In this document: positions 52,066 to 60,800 of the stretch, in pieces | Layout: each line of letters opens with the position of its first letter | How positions within the stretch are numbered: the first letter of the stretch is position 1 | Origin: Shewanella mangrovi | Lineage (GTDB): Bacteria > Pseudomonadota > Gammaproteobacteria > Enterobacterales > Shewanellaceae | Assembly (NCBI RefSeq): GCF_000753795.1 | Contig: NZ_JPEO01000006.1 | Coordinates: 124,001 to 188,000 of the forward strand | Length of the DNA: 64,000 nucleotides | Direction of reading: 5' to 3' | Notes under the pieces: generated by a model | What the model saw: only the letters and a program-made list of their open reading frames with translations | Told to the model about the DNA's origin: nothing | Databases searched by the model: none | Translations under genes and position numbers: made by a program

Positions 52066-53109
52066 CTATTCGGTCCCCTCATGGCGTAATGCCAAACTGA
52101 CCATTACAGGTGCATGGTCGCTGGCATAATCATCATGAGGGTGTTTGGGTTTAATGAGATGTTGATTAAAGATGTGATATTGGCTGACTTGTCCCAGACT
52201 ATGTTGCTGCTGACAATCAAATTCTTGGCTGAGTAAAATATGGTCCACAATTGAGCCGCGCGCACCGTGGAAATGACTGACACGTTTTGGCTTATCTGGC
52301 GCACAGGCGACCGCCAGCGTCTGAGCATCCTGCAGCTGGAAATGGCGTAAATGACACAGTCGCTCTTGCTCATTAAGCGCTAATAACCCGGTGGCGTGCA
52401 GATCACCACGATAAAGCTGATCTGGCGCGGTCAACAGTCCACGTAGCTCGCTACTGTCGATCGTCGCGTTAAAGTCACCCACCACCACGACCGCATTGCC
52501 GGTTTGCGCCCGGCGCTCCAAAATCGCCTGATATAGCAGCATGGCTTCTGTGCCACGCTTGACCACTGAAGCCCAACGACCAAGGGCACTGCCCGCCAGC
52601 GCAGCGCTGTAGCCTTCGAGATTCACATCCTGATGACCTAACATCGCGCGCGGTGACTTAAGGTGTACCACGTACATATCTGTGGTACCAATTTCCGGTA
52701 TTTGTATGGTGGCACGCAGCATTTCCCGGCTAGGAGTAAACTCCTCGTTAACGCCAAAACGTGCAGCTAGCGTAAAGTCGAGCGGTACTGAAGCGGCTTC
52801 GGTAATCTCAAATCGGCTAGCGAGCATCACCACACTTTGATTGGCAACATAGCCACTTACAGATGGCGATCCCGCACAGGCAAAGTGTTCATACCCATGT
52901 GTCATTAACTGTATTTGCAACGCTTCCGGACTGAAGACTTCCTGCACTCCCAGCAGCGCAGGCTGGGCTTGATCCACCCAGTCAGACAACCACTGCGTTT
53001 TTAACTGCCATTGCGCCTGCGTGTAGATGCTATCGAACTCATGATAGGCCAGCGGTGGTTCGGCATAATTAAACAAATTTAGCGTGGCAATACTGACATC
53101 AGTGGTCAT
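52066..53109 (-). CDS. Endonuclease/exonuclease/phosphatase family protein
   Basis: 347 residues of the EEP (DNase I-like) fold. Metal and catalytic motifs: ATLNLFNY (N-terminal Asn), LLGVQEVF (metal Glu), VVHLKSPR, VVVGDFNATIDSSELRG (Asp-Asn) and the terminal YASDHAPVMV (Asp-His). No signal peptide, so probably cytoplasmic. Substrate could be nucleic acid, a phosphoester or a phosphoinositide-like molecule; nothing nearby narrows it. It converges on the formyltransferase gene. Confidence 0.88.
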   Translation of the reverse strand: MTTDVSIATLNLFNYAEPPLAYHEFDSIYTQAQWQLKTQWLSDWVDQAQPALLGVQEVFSPEALQIQLMTHGYEHFACAGSPSVSGYVANQSVVMLASRFEITEAASVPLDFTLAARFGVNEEFTPSREMLRATIQIPEIGTTDMYVVHLKSPRAMLGHQDVNLEGYSAALAGSALGRWASVVKRGTEAMLLYQAILERRAQTGNAVVVVGDFNATIDSSELRGLLTAPDQLYRGDLHATGLLALNEQERLCHLRHFQLQDAQTLAVACAPDKPKRVSHFHGARGSIVDHILLSQEFDCQQQHSLGQVSQYHIFNQHLIKPKHPHDDYASDHAPVMVSLALRHEGTE

Positions 53110-53354
53110 AAAAAACGATGCTTAGTAAAAGAGTCCTCTATTGATCTTAAGCTGCCTAGCCATTTTGTAAAGTCACTGATTTTTATGACCGACTCGATAG
53201 AGTTATCGCGAATGATGCGGGTAAAGTGTTTATGAATAGCTTGCTTTGTAAAGGGCCACGATAGCTTACCGGTGACGGCTATGTTTCGCCTAAAACTGCC
53301 TATAATAATGCAAGCTAGGAAGCCGTTTGTTTGGCTGATGTAAGGGGAAATACC

Positions 53355-53777
53355 ATGAAAGTGCACGATATTATGACGCTCAATCCAGTATGCATCAGCG
53401 ATGCCGCCACCATCTACGATGCCCATGCGCTGATGCAGAGCCGCGGCGTACGCCATCTGCCCGTTATCTCCGAAACCTCTGGCACGCTGGTCGGTGTGCT
53501 AACCCACAAAAAGATGATTGCCACGGTCATGAGCCTCTACAATCGCTATGGGGCTGGCGCATTAGACCGACGTGAGCGTCATATGCCGCTGACCGAATTG
53601 GTTGAGACTGAGTATCCGGTATTGTTTAGTGATACGCCGCTACTTGAGGTGGTCGATTATTTTATTCAACACAAATATGGGTGTTTACCGGTCACGGATG
53701 CCGATGGCAAGGTGCAGGGAATCATTACTTCGTCTGACTTCGTCAGCCTTTGTAAGCAGCTATTGCAAGCACAATAA
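53355..53777 (+). CDS. Tandem CBS-domain protein
   Basis: 140 residues, GGGGAAA before the ATG. Two CBS motifs (MTLNPVCISDAATIYDAHAL to GVLTHKK; EYPVLFSDTPLLEVVDYF to GIITSSDFVSLC) form one Bateman module, a sensor of adenine nucleotides or similar ligands. No catalytic domain is attached, so it probably acts on a partner. Resembles CBS proteins seen in many Shewanella and Vibrio genomes. Monocistronic, with a terminator. Confidence 0.9.
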   Translation: MKVHDIMTLNPVCISDAATIYDAHALMQSRGVRHLPVISETSGTLVGVLTHKKMIATVMSLYNRYGAGALDRRERHMPLTELVETEYPVLFSDTPLLEVVDYFIQHKYGCLPVTDADGKVQGIITSSDFVSLCKQLLQAQ

Positions 53778-53802
53778 CGTCATATTCGCGGATAGCGGCC
53801 AC

Positions 53803-53833
53803 AAAAAAGCGATGCGCTAGGCATCGCTTTTTT
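53803..53833. terminator. Bidirectional terminator between the CBS gene and merP-like gene
   Basis: AAAAAAGCGATGC and GCATCGCTTTTTT form a perfect 13-bp stem with a GCTAG loop. Confidence 0.94.
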
Positions 53834-53847
53834 AGACTAAACACCGT

Positions 53848-54132
53848 TTAGGATAACGGTTCGACGCTATTTATCACGCCTTTATAGCCCGTTTTATCAA
53901 TCGCTTTAATCAGCAGCTCGGTATCAAAACCTTCTGGCACAATGACGTTGGCCTGACGGGTTTTCAACGACGACTTAGCTTTAATCACCCCGTCGGTCTT
54001 ACGTAATACCTGGTTCACTACCGTGACGCACAGTGGACATGTCATCGCTTCAACGTCGATCACTACTTTGACATTCGCCGCCCAAGTGAGTGGTGACACC
54101 AGCAACATCGCTAATATGAGTAATCGTTTCAT
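53848..54132 (-). CDS. MerP-like periplasmic heavy-metal-associated protein
   Basis: 94 residues. Signal peptide (cleavage about residue 19, LTWA-ANVK) and one HMA ferredoxin-like domain whose metal site is MTC-P-L-C (Cys 32 and 35), versus MTCAAC in classical MerP. The IDKTGYKG turn near the end is typical. It should bind a soft metal ion in the periplasm and pass it to the MerT-like protein. Its ATG overlaps the merT stop (ATGA). No merA, merR or merC lies nearby, so mercury as the ligand is not assured. Confidence 0.85.
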   Translation of the reverse strand: MKRLLILAMLLVSPLTWAANVKVVIDVEAMTCPLCVTVVNQVLRKTDGVIKAKSSLKTRQANVIVPEGFDTELLIKAIDKTGYKGVINSVEPLS

Positions 54133-54491
54133 TCAAACAACTCCAACAACCAAGGTAAGACGTAAGGATACAGCTGAAATGCTAAGACAATGGGGACTGT
54201 TATCCAGTATGCCACCAGCATTTTGGTGCGACTAAAACGGCCAGTACAAATCGGCCGTTTAGAAAAATACAGTCGCCAAAAGCCCATAATAATCAGCGCT
54301 GAGGATAACAGCAGCATCGGATAATGCAGCCAAGTGTACTGCTCCAAACCCGACAAGCTGGCAGCTGACACGCCAAACACTAAGTAAACTAGTGGGCCAA
54401 TACAGCAAAGACTCGACGCTACCGCTGCCACAATGGCAGCGGCCATGGTCGCCAATAATCCTTTAGAGCTGCTCTGTTGAGCGATAGTCAT
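54129..54491 (-). CDS. MerT-like inner-membrane metal transporter
   Basis: 120 residues and three membrane helices. The first helix carries the MerT metal-binding vicinal pair (SSLCCIGPL; Cys 29-30). The second conserved pair of MerT (normally two Cys in the cytoplasmic loop) is reduced to one Cys at 82 (KRPICTGRF). The ATG at 54491 lies inside the upstream transglutaminase gene, giving a 29-base overlap. Expected role: uptake of metal handed over by the MerP-like protein. Confidence 0.82.
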   Translation of the reverse strand: MTIAQQSSSKGLLATMAAAIVAAVASSLCCIGPLVYLVFGVSAASLSGLEQYTWLHYPMLLLSSALIIMGFWRLYFSKRPICTGRFSRTKMLVAYWITVPIVLAFQLYPYVLPWLLELFE

Positions 54492-55602
54492 AGGCAAAAG
54501 CTTTCGGATCGTAGAAGTTGATTGGGTCACCATCAACCTCAGCATATGGATAACCGAAGTTATTCAAGGCGCCTTGTTCTGGCGCTGGCGCTAAGGTGAA
54601 ATCACGCGCCCAGTTAAAGCCAACCCAGTTCATTTCCCAGTTACCAAACAGATATTCATTCACGGCTTGGACTTCAGGTGCACTATGTTCTTTATGCTCT
54701 TTCAGACGCATTTTGGTCACATCGGCAGGGTCTACCGGCACCCAGCCAAAACCCGCCAAGAAGAACATAGCGCGACAGTGTTGACCGCCACTTTCTTTCG
54801 CTACATTGTGCTCATCGGCACTGCCGAAGGCGCTAGAGTATTTACCCATTTTGATGCCACGGCCCAAACGGATACCAAACATTTCACGCGCAGGAATACC
54901 TGCAGCACGAGCTAAAGCAACAAACACTGAGTTGATGTCGGTGCATTTGCCGCTGAGTTTACCGCTTTCCAGAATGGTACGCACGTCACCAGTACCGCAA
55001 CCAATCACATCGTTATCGCGGAACATATTTTCGCTGACCCATAAATAGATTTTATGCGCCTTTTTCAGTGGATCAGTTTCGCTGCCAACAATCTTGTCAG
55101 CCGTGGTTTTAACAATACCATCGGTAGGAATATGAGTTGTAGGTTGCAGATAGCGCTGCACATCTTCTGGATAACGGATTTCTGTGGGTGTGCGATAGTG
55201 TTTCAGCGCGCCACTTGCCGCAGGCTCCCAATCTTCAGTGCTGATATCCAGCTCCACGTTCAGATTCATTGGCTTTTTAGAATCCGCCCAAGTCACAAAC
55301 AGGGTCTTTGCCCCGTAACTGTAATCCATGGTGATATAGGCATCATCAAAATTACCTTTGTATTCCACCTTATTAAGCTGTTGGAACTCAGTATTTTCTG
55401 GCAGCGGGATCCACAGCTTAACTTTACCTTCAGAGCCCATTGGCGGCTTCACATCATAGGCTTGGGTCATGACGAAACGACGGCGACCGCCTGCTGAATA
55501 TTGTGTAGTAACATCAGTAGTTGCCGCACTGGCCATCACTGGAGCAACCATACCAGCAGCAGACATCACTGCCGCACCTTTCAAAAAATCACGTCTTAAC
55601 AT
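54463..55602 (-). CDS. Tat-exported transglutaminase-like protein
   Basis: 379 residues behind AAGGA; the first ATG at 55602 yields a twin-arginine signal (LRRDFLKGAAVMSAAG, cleavage near ASAA). The core is a transglutaminase/cysteine-protease fold with the triad Cys (SGKCTDINSVF), His (GGQHCRAMFFL) and Asp (WVPVDPADV). The first 150 residues are a beta-rich domain. Periplasmic. It precedes and overlaps merT-merP; a link to metal handling is inferred only from that tight arrangement. A Tat signal on a transglutaminase with no visible cofactor is unusual. Confidence 0.88.
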   Translation of the reverse strand: MLRRDFLKGAAVMSAAGMVAPVMASAATTDVTTQYSAGGRRRFVMTQAYDVKPPMGSEGKVKLWIPLPENTEFQQLNKVEYKGNFDDAYITMDYSYGAKTLFVTWADSKKPMNLNVELDISTEDWEPAASGALKHYRTPTEIRYPEDVQRYLQPTTHIPTDGIVKTTADKIVGSETDPLKKAHKIYLWVSENMFRDNDVIGCGTGDVRTILESGKLSGKCTDINSVFVALARAAGIPAREMFGIRLGRGIKMGKYSSAFGSADEHNVAKESGGQHCRAMFFLAGFGWVPVDPADVTKMRLKEHKEHSAPEVQAVNEYLFGNWEMNWVGFNWARDFTLAPAPEQGALNNFGYPYAEVDGDPINFYDPKAFAYDYRSTEQL

Positions 55603-56020
55603 GTAACCCAATCCTTTTTCTCATTCGTGGGAAATAAAACTTGGTTTCAGGCTCCGCTCAATGCGTAGCCAAAAATAATCTATCTAGCGCAAATCATGCA
55701 TCTAGTTTAGTGAACGCTGAATTTCTAGCACGAACCGCTTAATTGACCTAGCCAATTACTATGTGCAAAAGATAAATAATGACATCAGCCACAGCCTAAA
55801 CACTCGACGGCGACATTTTGTCGCACTGGTGACGAATCTAAGCTGCAATGACACGGTATTTGGACAAATGCCAAAACCGGACAAGAGAGTATCAGTGACG
55901 TTCAAACCTGCTTTAACACTGCATGTTTGCGCGAGCGGCACAGTAGCATGAGCCTCAACTGATTAACACTAACTGGATCATACTTCCGCTACAGCGAGTT
56001 CAGCTGTTCAAGGCCTACAC
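55603..56020. other. Intergenic region between the transglutaminase and kleisin-like genes
   Basis: 418 bases containing no convincing gene, hairpin or repeat. The 60-codon frames present on both strands lack ribosome sites. It presumably holds the promoter of the transglutaminase-merT-merP operon. Confidence 0.5.
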
Positions 56021-57238
56021 TTAGCGCAGGCCCACTTCCACATCTTGAATAATAAAGTTACCGGTATAGATGTCGTGTGACACGCCAAGCGGCTCAATAG
56101 CGAAGAACTGCTTATGTTCATCACTTAAGCCTTCAAAGCCGCCGATGACTTGGAACAACCAGCTCTCGCGATCCCAAGGCAGCGCCTGCGTTGACAGATA
56201 GTCTAACGCCGACTGATTTTGCCCTGACTCAATTACCGCGCAGAAATACGCTTCTACCGCTTGTTTGAGCGGATTATCGGGAATATCAAACTCTTCTGCG
56301 GCAGAAACTTCTACCGGCGTTGGCGCTGATAACGGCGTTTGCTGTTGTTCGCGGCTAATGCTGCGAATCCCCGCCACTAATTGCATCAACTCGGTTTCAT
56401 GTTGCGCATTGTGCACATCGACAGCTGCGGGGGCCAATAAGGCTTCCGCCTGATTAAATAGCTGTGGGATCTGCTTGTGGGCGACGTGGTCAGCCACTTC
56501 ATAATCGGGATGCAGATCGGTATAAAGCAACCAACCTTTAAGTAAACGGGTACGGCCCTGAATTTGCCGAAAACGGCCGAGCAATTCCAGCAGTCGCCCC
56601 TGCACCACACTTAACTCTTGAGCACAATTGGTCAGGGTTTCTTGTAACCCCGTTACCAGCAGCTTACGCAATTCGCGCACATCACCGGCTAACTCACTGA
56701 GTTCAGCAAACTCAAACATCTCCAAGCCGTTAAGCAGTTCAGACACCTGACTTTGTGCCAGCTCGTTTTCACGAATTTTGGCATTCAGCGAGCCGACATA
56801 ACCAAATTCGTTATTAATGCGCCCCCACAATACCCGGATGGAGTAACGCAGACTTTCGGTAAAGCTGTAGACCTGCTCTGACAGATCGGCCAAATAAGCC
56901 TCTGCTGCGCTGTAATCCACACTAGCGCGCGCTTCGCGATAATGTCCGGCCACGGTTTTAATCGTCGCTAACGCCGAGCCCACATTCGCGTTGATCTGGC
57001 GGTTCCGTTCATCTTTGAGGCCATCTTCCAGCATGGCCCGCACATTACGTGATAAACGCAATGACTCATTCGGCTCTGGACGCCACAAAATGCCACTTTC
57101 GGTCAGTTTGGTGACCGTGGAGGGCTCTAATGCTTGCTCGTCAACACTGCCACTCAGGTACGCATCCATCACCAGCTCGGCATTACGCCCGAGCAGCCGC
57201 AGCAGTTTTACCCCCGACTGATGCAGATTATTGCTCAT
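56021..57238 (-). CDS. Kleisin-like subunit of an Mks/Wadjet-type condensin
   Basis: 405 residues, mostly helical. A winged-helix-like N-terminus (LRLLGRNAELVMDAYLSG, TKLTESGILWRPE) precedes a long helical bundle (residues 80-260). The region around 300-335 is low-complexity and leads to a C-terminal domain ending in FIIQDVEVGLR. Length and layout match MksF/JetA (kleisin) proteins, which bridge SMC heads. It is the last gene of the operon; its ATG overlaps the stop of the MksE-like gene. Assignment rests mainly on the two neighbours. Confidence 0.75.
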   Translation of the reverse strand: MSNNLHQSGVKLLRLLGRNAELVMDAYLSGSVDEQALEPSTVTKLTESGILWRPEPNESLRLSRNVRAMLEDGLKDERNRQINANVGSALATIKTVAGHYREARASVDYSAAEAYLADLSEQVYSFTESLRYSIRVLWGRINNEFGYVGSLNAKIRENELAQSQVSELLNGLEMFEFAELSELAGDVRELRKLLVTGLQETLTNCAQELSVVQGRLLELLGRFRQIQGRTRLLKGWLLYTDLHPDYEVADHVAHKQIPQLFNQAEALLAPAAVDVHNAQHETELMQLVAGIRSISREQQQTPLSAPTPVEVSAAEEFDIPDNPLKQAVEAYFCAVIESGQNQSALDYLSTQALPWDRESWLFQVIGGFEGLSDEHKQFFAIEPLGVSHDIYTGNFIIQDVEVGLR

Positions 57239-57873
57239 ATCAGCTCCCGTTGACTGGCCGTTTCTGCCTGCGCTTCTAAGCTCAGGCTCTCCGTCTCATC
57301 AATAAAGCGGATCACTTCGTAGAGATAATCCAACTTACCGGTGGCAATAAAGATCTGCTTTTCTGGATTAGGTTTAATCAGATAGCCAAGCTCAACCAAG
57401 CGCTTGAATACCAACTTAATCTGACCATCAACGGTACTGGCGCTAGAGCCAAATAAGCGATATTGGCTCAGCTTGGCCAGCTGCTCACGAAATGCCGGCG
57501 TGTCTTCAATGCGGGTTTGCAGCTCGGTAAGCCGCACCGGTGCACCTTGCGACAATGGCGCGTCCTGACCACTGGCTTCTTGCACTAACACCAACCATTC
57601 CACCAGTGGGATCAGCGAATGACAAATTTCACGAAACTGCTGCGAAATCACTTTGCGTTCATTGTCACCGAGATTGACGTAGCCAGCGAAAAACACCTCG
57701 CCTTCTGCAGCTTGTGCCACGGTGCGGTTAATCTGGTTTAAGTAACTTTCTACTTTGTCTAAGGTTGCCGGGCTTTTCAGCGCACGCCAGCCATCTTCGA
57801 AGGTGGTGCGACAAATAAATTCACCGCGCAGCAAACGCTCTATCAGCTCACCGGTTGCGATCATTTCACTCAT
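57235..57873 (-). CDS. MksE/JetB-like condensin subunit
   Basis: 212 residues with the winged-helix features of MukE/MksE/JetB (DUF4194-like): LIERLLRGEFICRTTFEDGW, VESYLNQINR, EGEVFFAGYVNLGDNERKV, LIPLVEWLVLV and FKRLVELGYLIKPNPEKQIF. These dimeric adaptors bind the kleisin and DNA. ATGA overlaps on both sides (start inside the SMC stop, stop inside the kleisin start) indicate strict stoichiometric coupling. Confidence 0.8.
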   Translation of the reverse strand: MSEMIATGELIERLLRGEFICRTTFEDGWRALKSPATLDKVESYLNQINRTVAQAAEGEVFFAGYVNLGDNERKVISQQFREICHSLIPLVEWLVLVQEASGQDAPLSQGAPVRLTELQTRIEDTPAFREQLAKLSQYRLFGSSASTVDGQIKLVFKRLVELGYLIKPNPEKQIFIATGKLDYLYEVIRFIDETESLSLEAQAETASQRELI

Positions 57874-60800
57874 TGCACAGCTCCTTCGGCGGCTTGACGT
57901 TGTTGCAGCATGGCCGCAATAGGATCAGCTTTAGGCTTCACAGTTTGCAGCTTGCGGGTTTGTTTGTTGATGATGTAGCGGTTGGCGAACAAGCCGAGCA
58001 CTTCCGATTCTGGATTCGGGAACGCGCCCAACACGCTGATATCATTGTTTTCACAGGCATCGAAAATCTTCTTCACGTTGCTGTGGTGTAATGTACCGAG
58101 TTCGTCAATCGGCCAGTGAATGGTGACGTTGGCTTTTCCGCGCAGCAGGCGGGTAAAGGCCAGCAGGAACTTACACAAAATCAGATACGCCATACCGTGA
58201 CTGGAAGATTCATTGAGCTGGCGATCGGTACGGATCACCAAATCAGAATTGCCCTCTTTCAGACGTAGCTCGATTTCCAACAGTTTGGCAATACCGCCAG
58301 ACAAAGCTGAACGGCCAATAATATCCAAGGCACGGCGCATGCTGTCGGTGTAATGCTCATCGGGCAATTTGCTAAAGCCATCGGCTTTCCAAGCACGGAA
58401 GGCTTTGACAAAGGTTTCCAGCTCAGGCCAGAACTCTAACTCACTGATACGCGAGCGAATGCGCACCGCAGAATCCGATACGCCGTCGAGGAACAACTCT
58501 TCACCGACTTCGCGAGTAATGCGCGCACTCTGCGACGCGATGCGGCGGTCGATATCGGCCAGCACATCATAAAAGGCTGTCAAATCAACGCCGAAGATAC
58601 GTCCTTGCTCGCGCAGCGCGGTGACCGATTGCGGCACCATCACATTCAGCAGCTGTTCCAGCTCCGGCACCAGTTTGTGGTAATCGAGCAGACGAATGCC
58701 TTTATCGGTAACAAAGCTCGCGCCTTCGCGGGAACGTTCCCACGTTTCTGACAGGCTGGAGCCTGATTTGCTGGCAATGACCTGATCGAAATGGTCGACA
58801 TACTGTTTTACCGAGGTCAGCAGATGTTCGCGTTTTAGCAGTAACTCTTCGCCCTGACGCAGACGTTCACCGAGGTTACCCGGCGTTTCTTCAGCGGTTT
58901 TCGGCAGCTTCAAATCACTCAGCTTACGCAGCAAACTGCGCAGCTTGGTGAGGAACTCTGAGGCTTCTACCTGCGCCGCGTCCGACTGCCGTCGTGCCGC
59001 TTCCAGCTGTTGGCGTTTATGTTTCACTTCATTGGCGCGTTGTTTGAGCTGCGCGTCTAAATCGGCCACAGCCTGCTTGGCTTTGGCTAAATCCGTCACC
59101 AGTTTCGGTTTACGTGCCAACCACACGTGTTGGTACCAATCGTCATAACGCAATACATCGCTACGACGCTGCTCAGCACTGGCAATCTGTCCATCCAAAT
59201 CACGCATCTGGCGCTTCAGCGAGACGATGTCATCTTCGTTAATGCCACGCGATTTCAGCTCATTGCGATACCAGCTTTCACAGGCTTTTTGTTCCTCTTT
59301 GGCGCGCTCGCGGCGTTGATTAATGCTGTCACGCAGCTGCTGTAACTGCTGCTCGATTGCGCCAGTGACGTCTTGCCAATAGACCTGCTTTTCCATGCGC
59401 GCTTCCAGCGCTAACTCTTTTTGCTGCTCCAACCAATCAAGATGTTGGTTATTGAGCTGCTTCATTTCATGGTCAAGCTGCGTCAGCTGTTTGCCAGCTT
59501 GCGCTTTACGCTCGGCCAGCGCTTTATTGATCTCGGCTTGGGTGTTGCGGCGCTCTTCAAACAAGCGGCGCACGTCATCGCGCAGGTTTTTATAGCTGGT
59601 GCGCGCAAAGGTCAGCTCGCGATTAAGTTGCTCCAGCGCACTGTTGGCTTCGACGAGCTGTTCTTCCGCTTGCTCTTTTAGTTCTTTGGCATGCGTCAAC
59701 GCTTCTTCAGCACTCGCCAGACGCGTACGCAATTCAGTTTCACTGGCTGCGTAAGCCGGCACGTCAATCGCTTTCAGATCCAACTGCAAACCAAATAACG
59801 ACTCGGTCGCTTCACCTGTGACCGGATGCAGATCGGTGCGATACAACAATTCAGGATTAATCACCCGCCCCAGTTGTTGCTCCCAGCCGGGTTGTTCTCG
59901 ACGCAGAAACTCCAGCAGCGTGTGTGACTGCGGGAACAGCATCTGCTTGATCTCTTCCAGCTCATTCTGACGATCATTAACACGCAATGACGCCAAACGC
60001 AGTGCTTCGCTAGCCTGCTCGCGCGCCGCTTTGAATTTACGCTCGTCGCTGGAGAGACGTTCAACTTTGCTGTTGGCGGCTTCCTGTTCGGCGTCGGCGC
60101 GGTCAATCCGCTCGTCAAACACCGCCAACGACATCTTCTCGTCTTCGGTATAGGTAACGCTGTCGACCTTCATCTTCAACTCGGCGGCAGTGAGTTTTAA
60201 CTCATATTGCTGCTGTTGATGACGCTGTTTACCCGCGTCTAACTGCTCGCGCCAGTAGCGATCCAACTCGGCCATATCGTCGCTGGCCACTTGCTTTTGC
60301 TTATCGAGCGCTTCACGCTGTTCATCTTGTTCGCGGTGCAGTTTCTCCAGTTCGCGGTTGAGCTGCTCACCAATTTTACTGCGGCGGGCATTATAGGCCG
60401 CTTCCACGTCTTGGTGTTTTTCGGTCAGCAATTTGTGGCGTTCAGCCAGATTGTCTAAATCGCTGCGCCAGTGCGGCAACTGCTCCAGATTGGCTTTGGC
60501 TTGCTCGATGTCGGCATCCAAATAGGCCGCTTGCTGGTTTTCGATGCTATCGAGTTCATGCTCAAGGTTATTGGCATCACCTTTGGCAGCCGACAGCTCC
60601 AAGCTCAATTCATCACGCTGCTCTTTCCACTGCTCATCGAGCATTTTCAGCTGTAGATTGAGTTCATTGGCGCGGTTTTGTTCAGCTTCAGCGCGCTCGG
60701 TTTGCAGCACTTCATCGTGGCGATAACCACCGGCTAAGCTCGCTAAGCGCAGTTCAGCCGCTTGCAGCTCGTTAAACTCTTGATCTAACTTTTCAAATTC

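Noticed and set aside
53106..53456. 116-codon minus-strand frame upstream of the endonuclease/exonuclease/phosphatase gene
   Set aside because: It overlaps the start of the clearly real CBS-domain gene on the other strand and its protein matches nothing recognisable.
55763..55951. 62-codon plus-strand frame upstream of the transglutaminase gene
   Set aside because: No ribosome site, no recognisable protein, and another frame of equal length overlaps it antisense.
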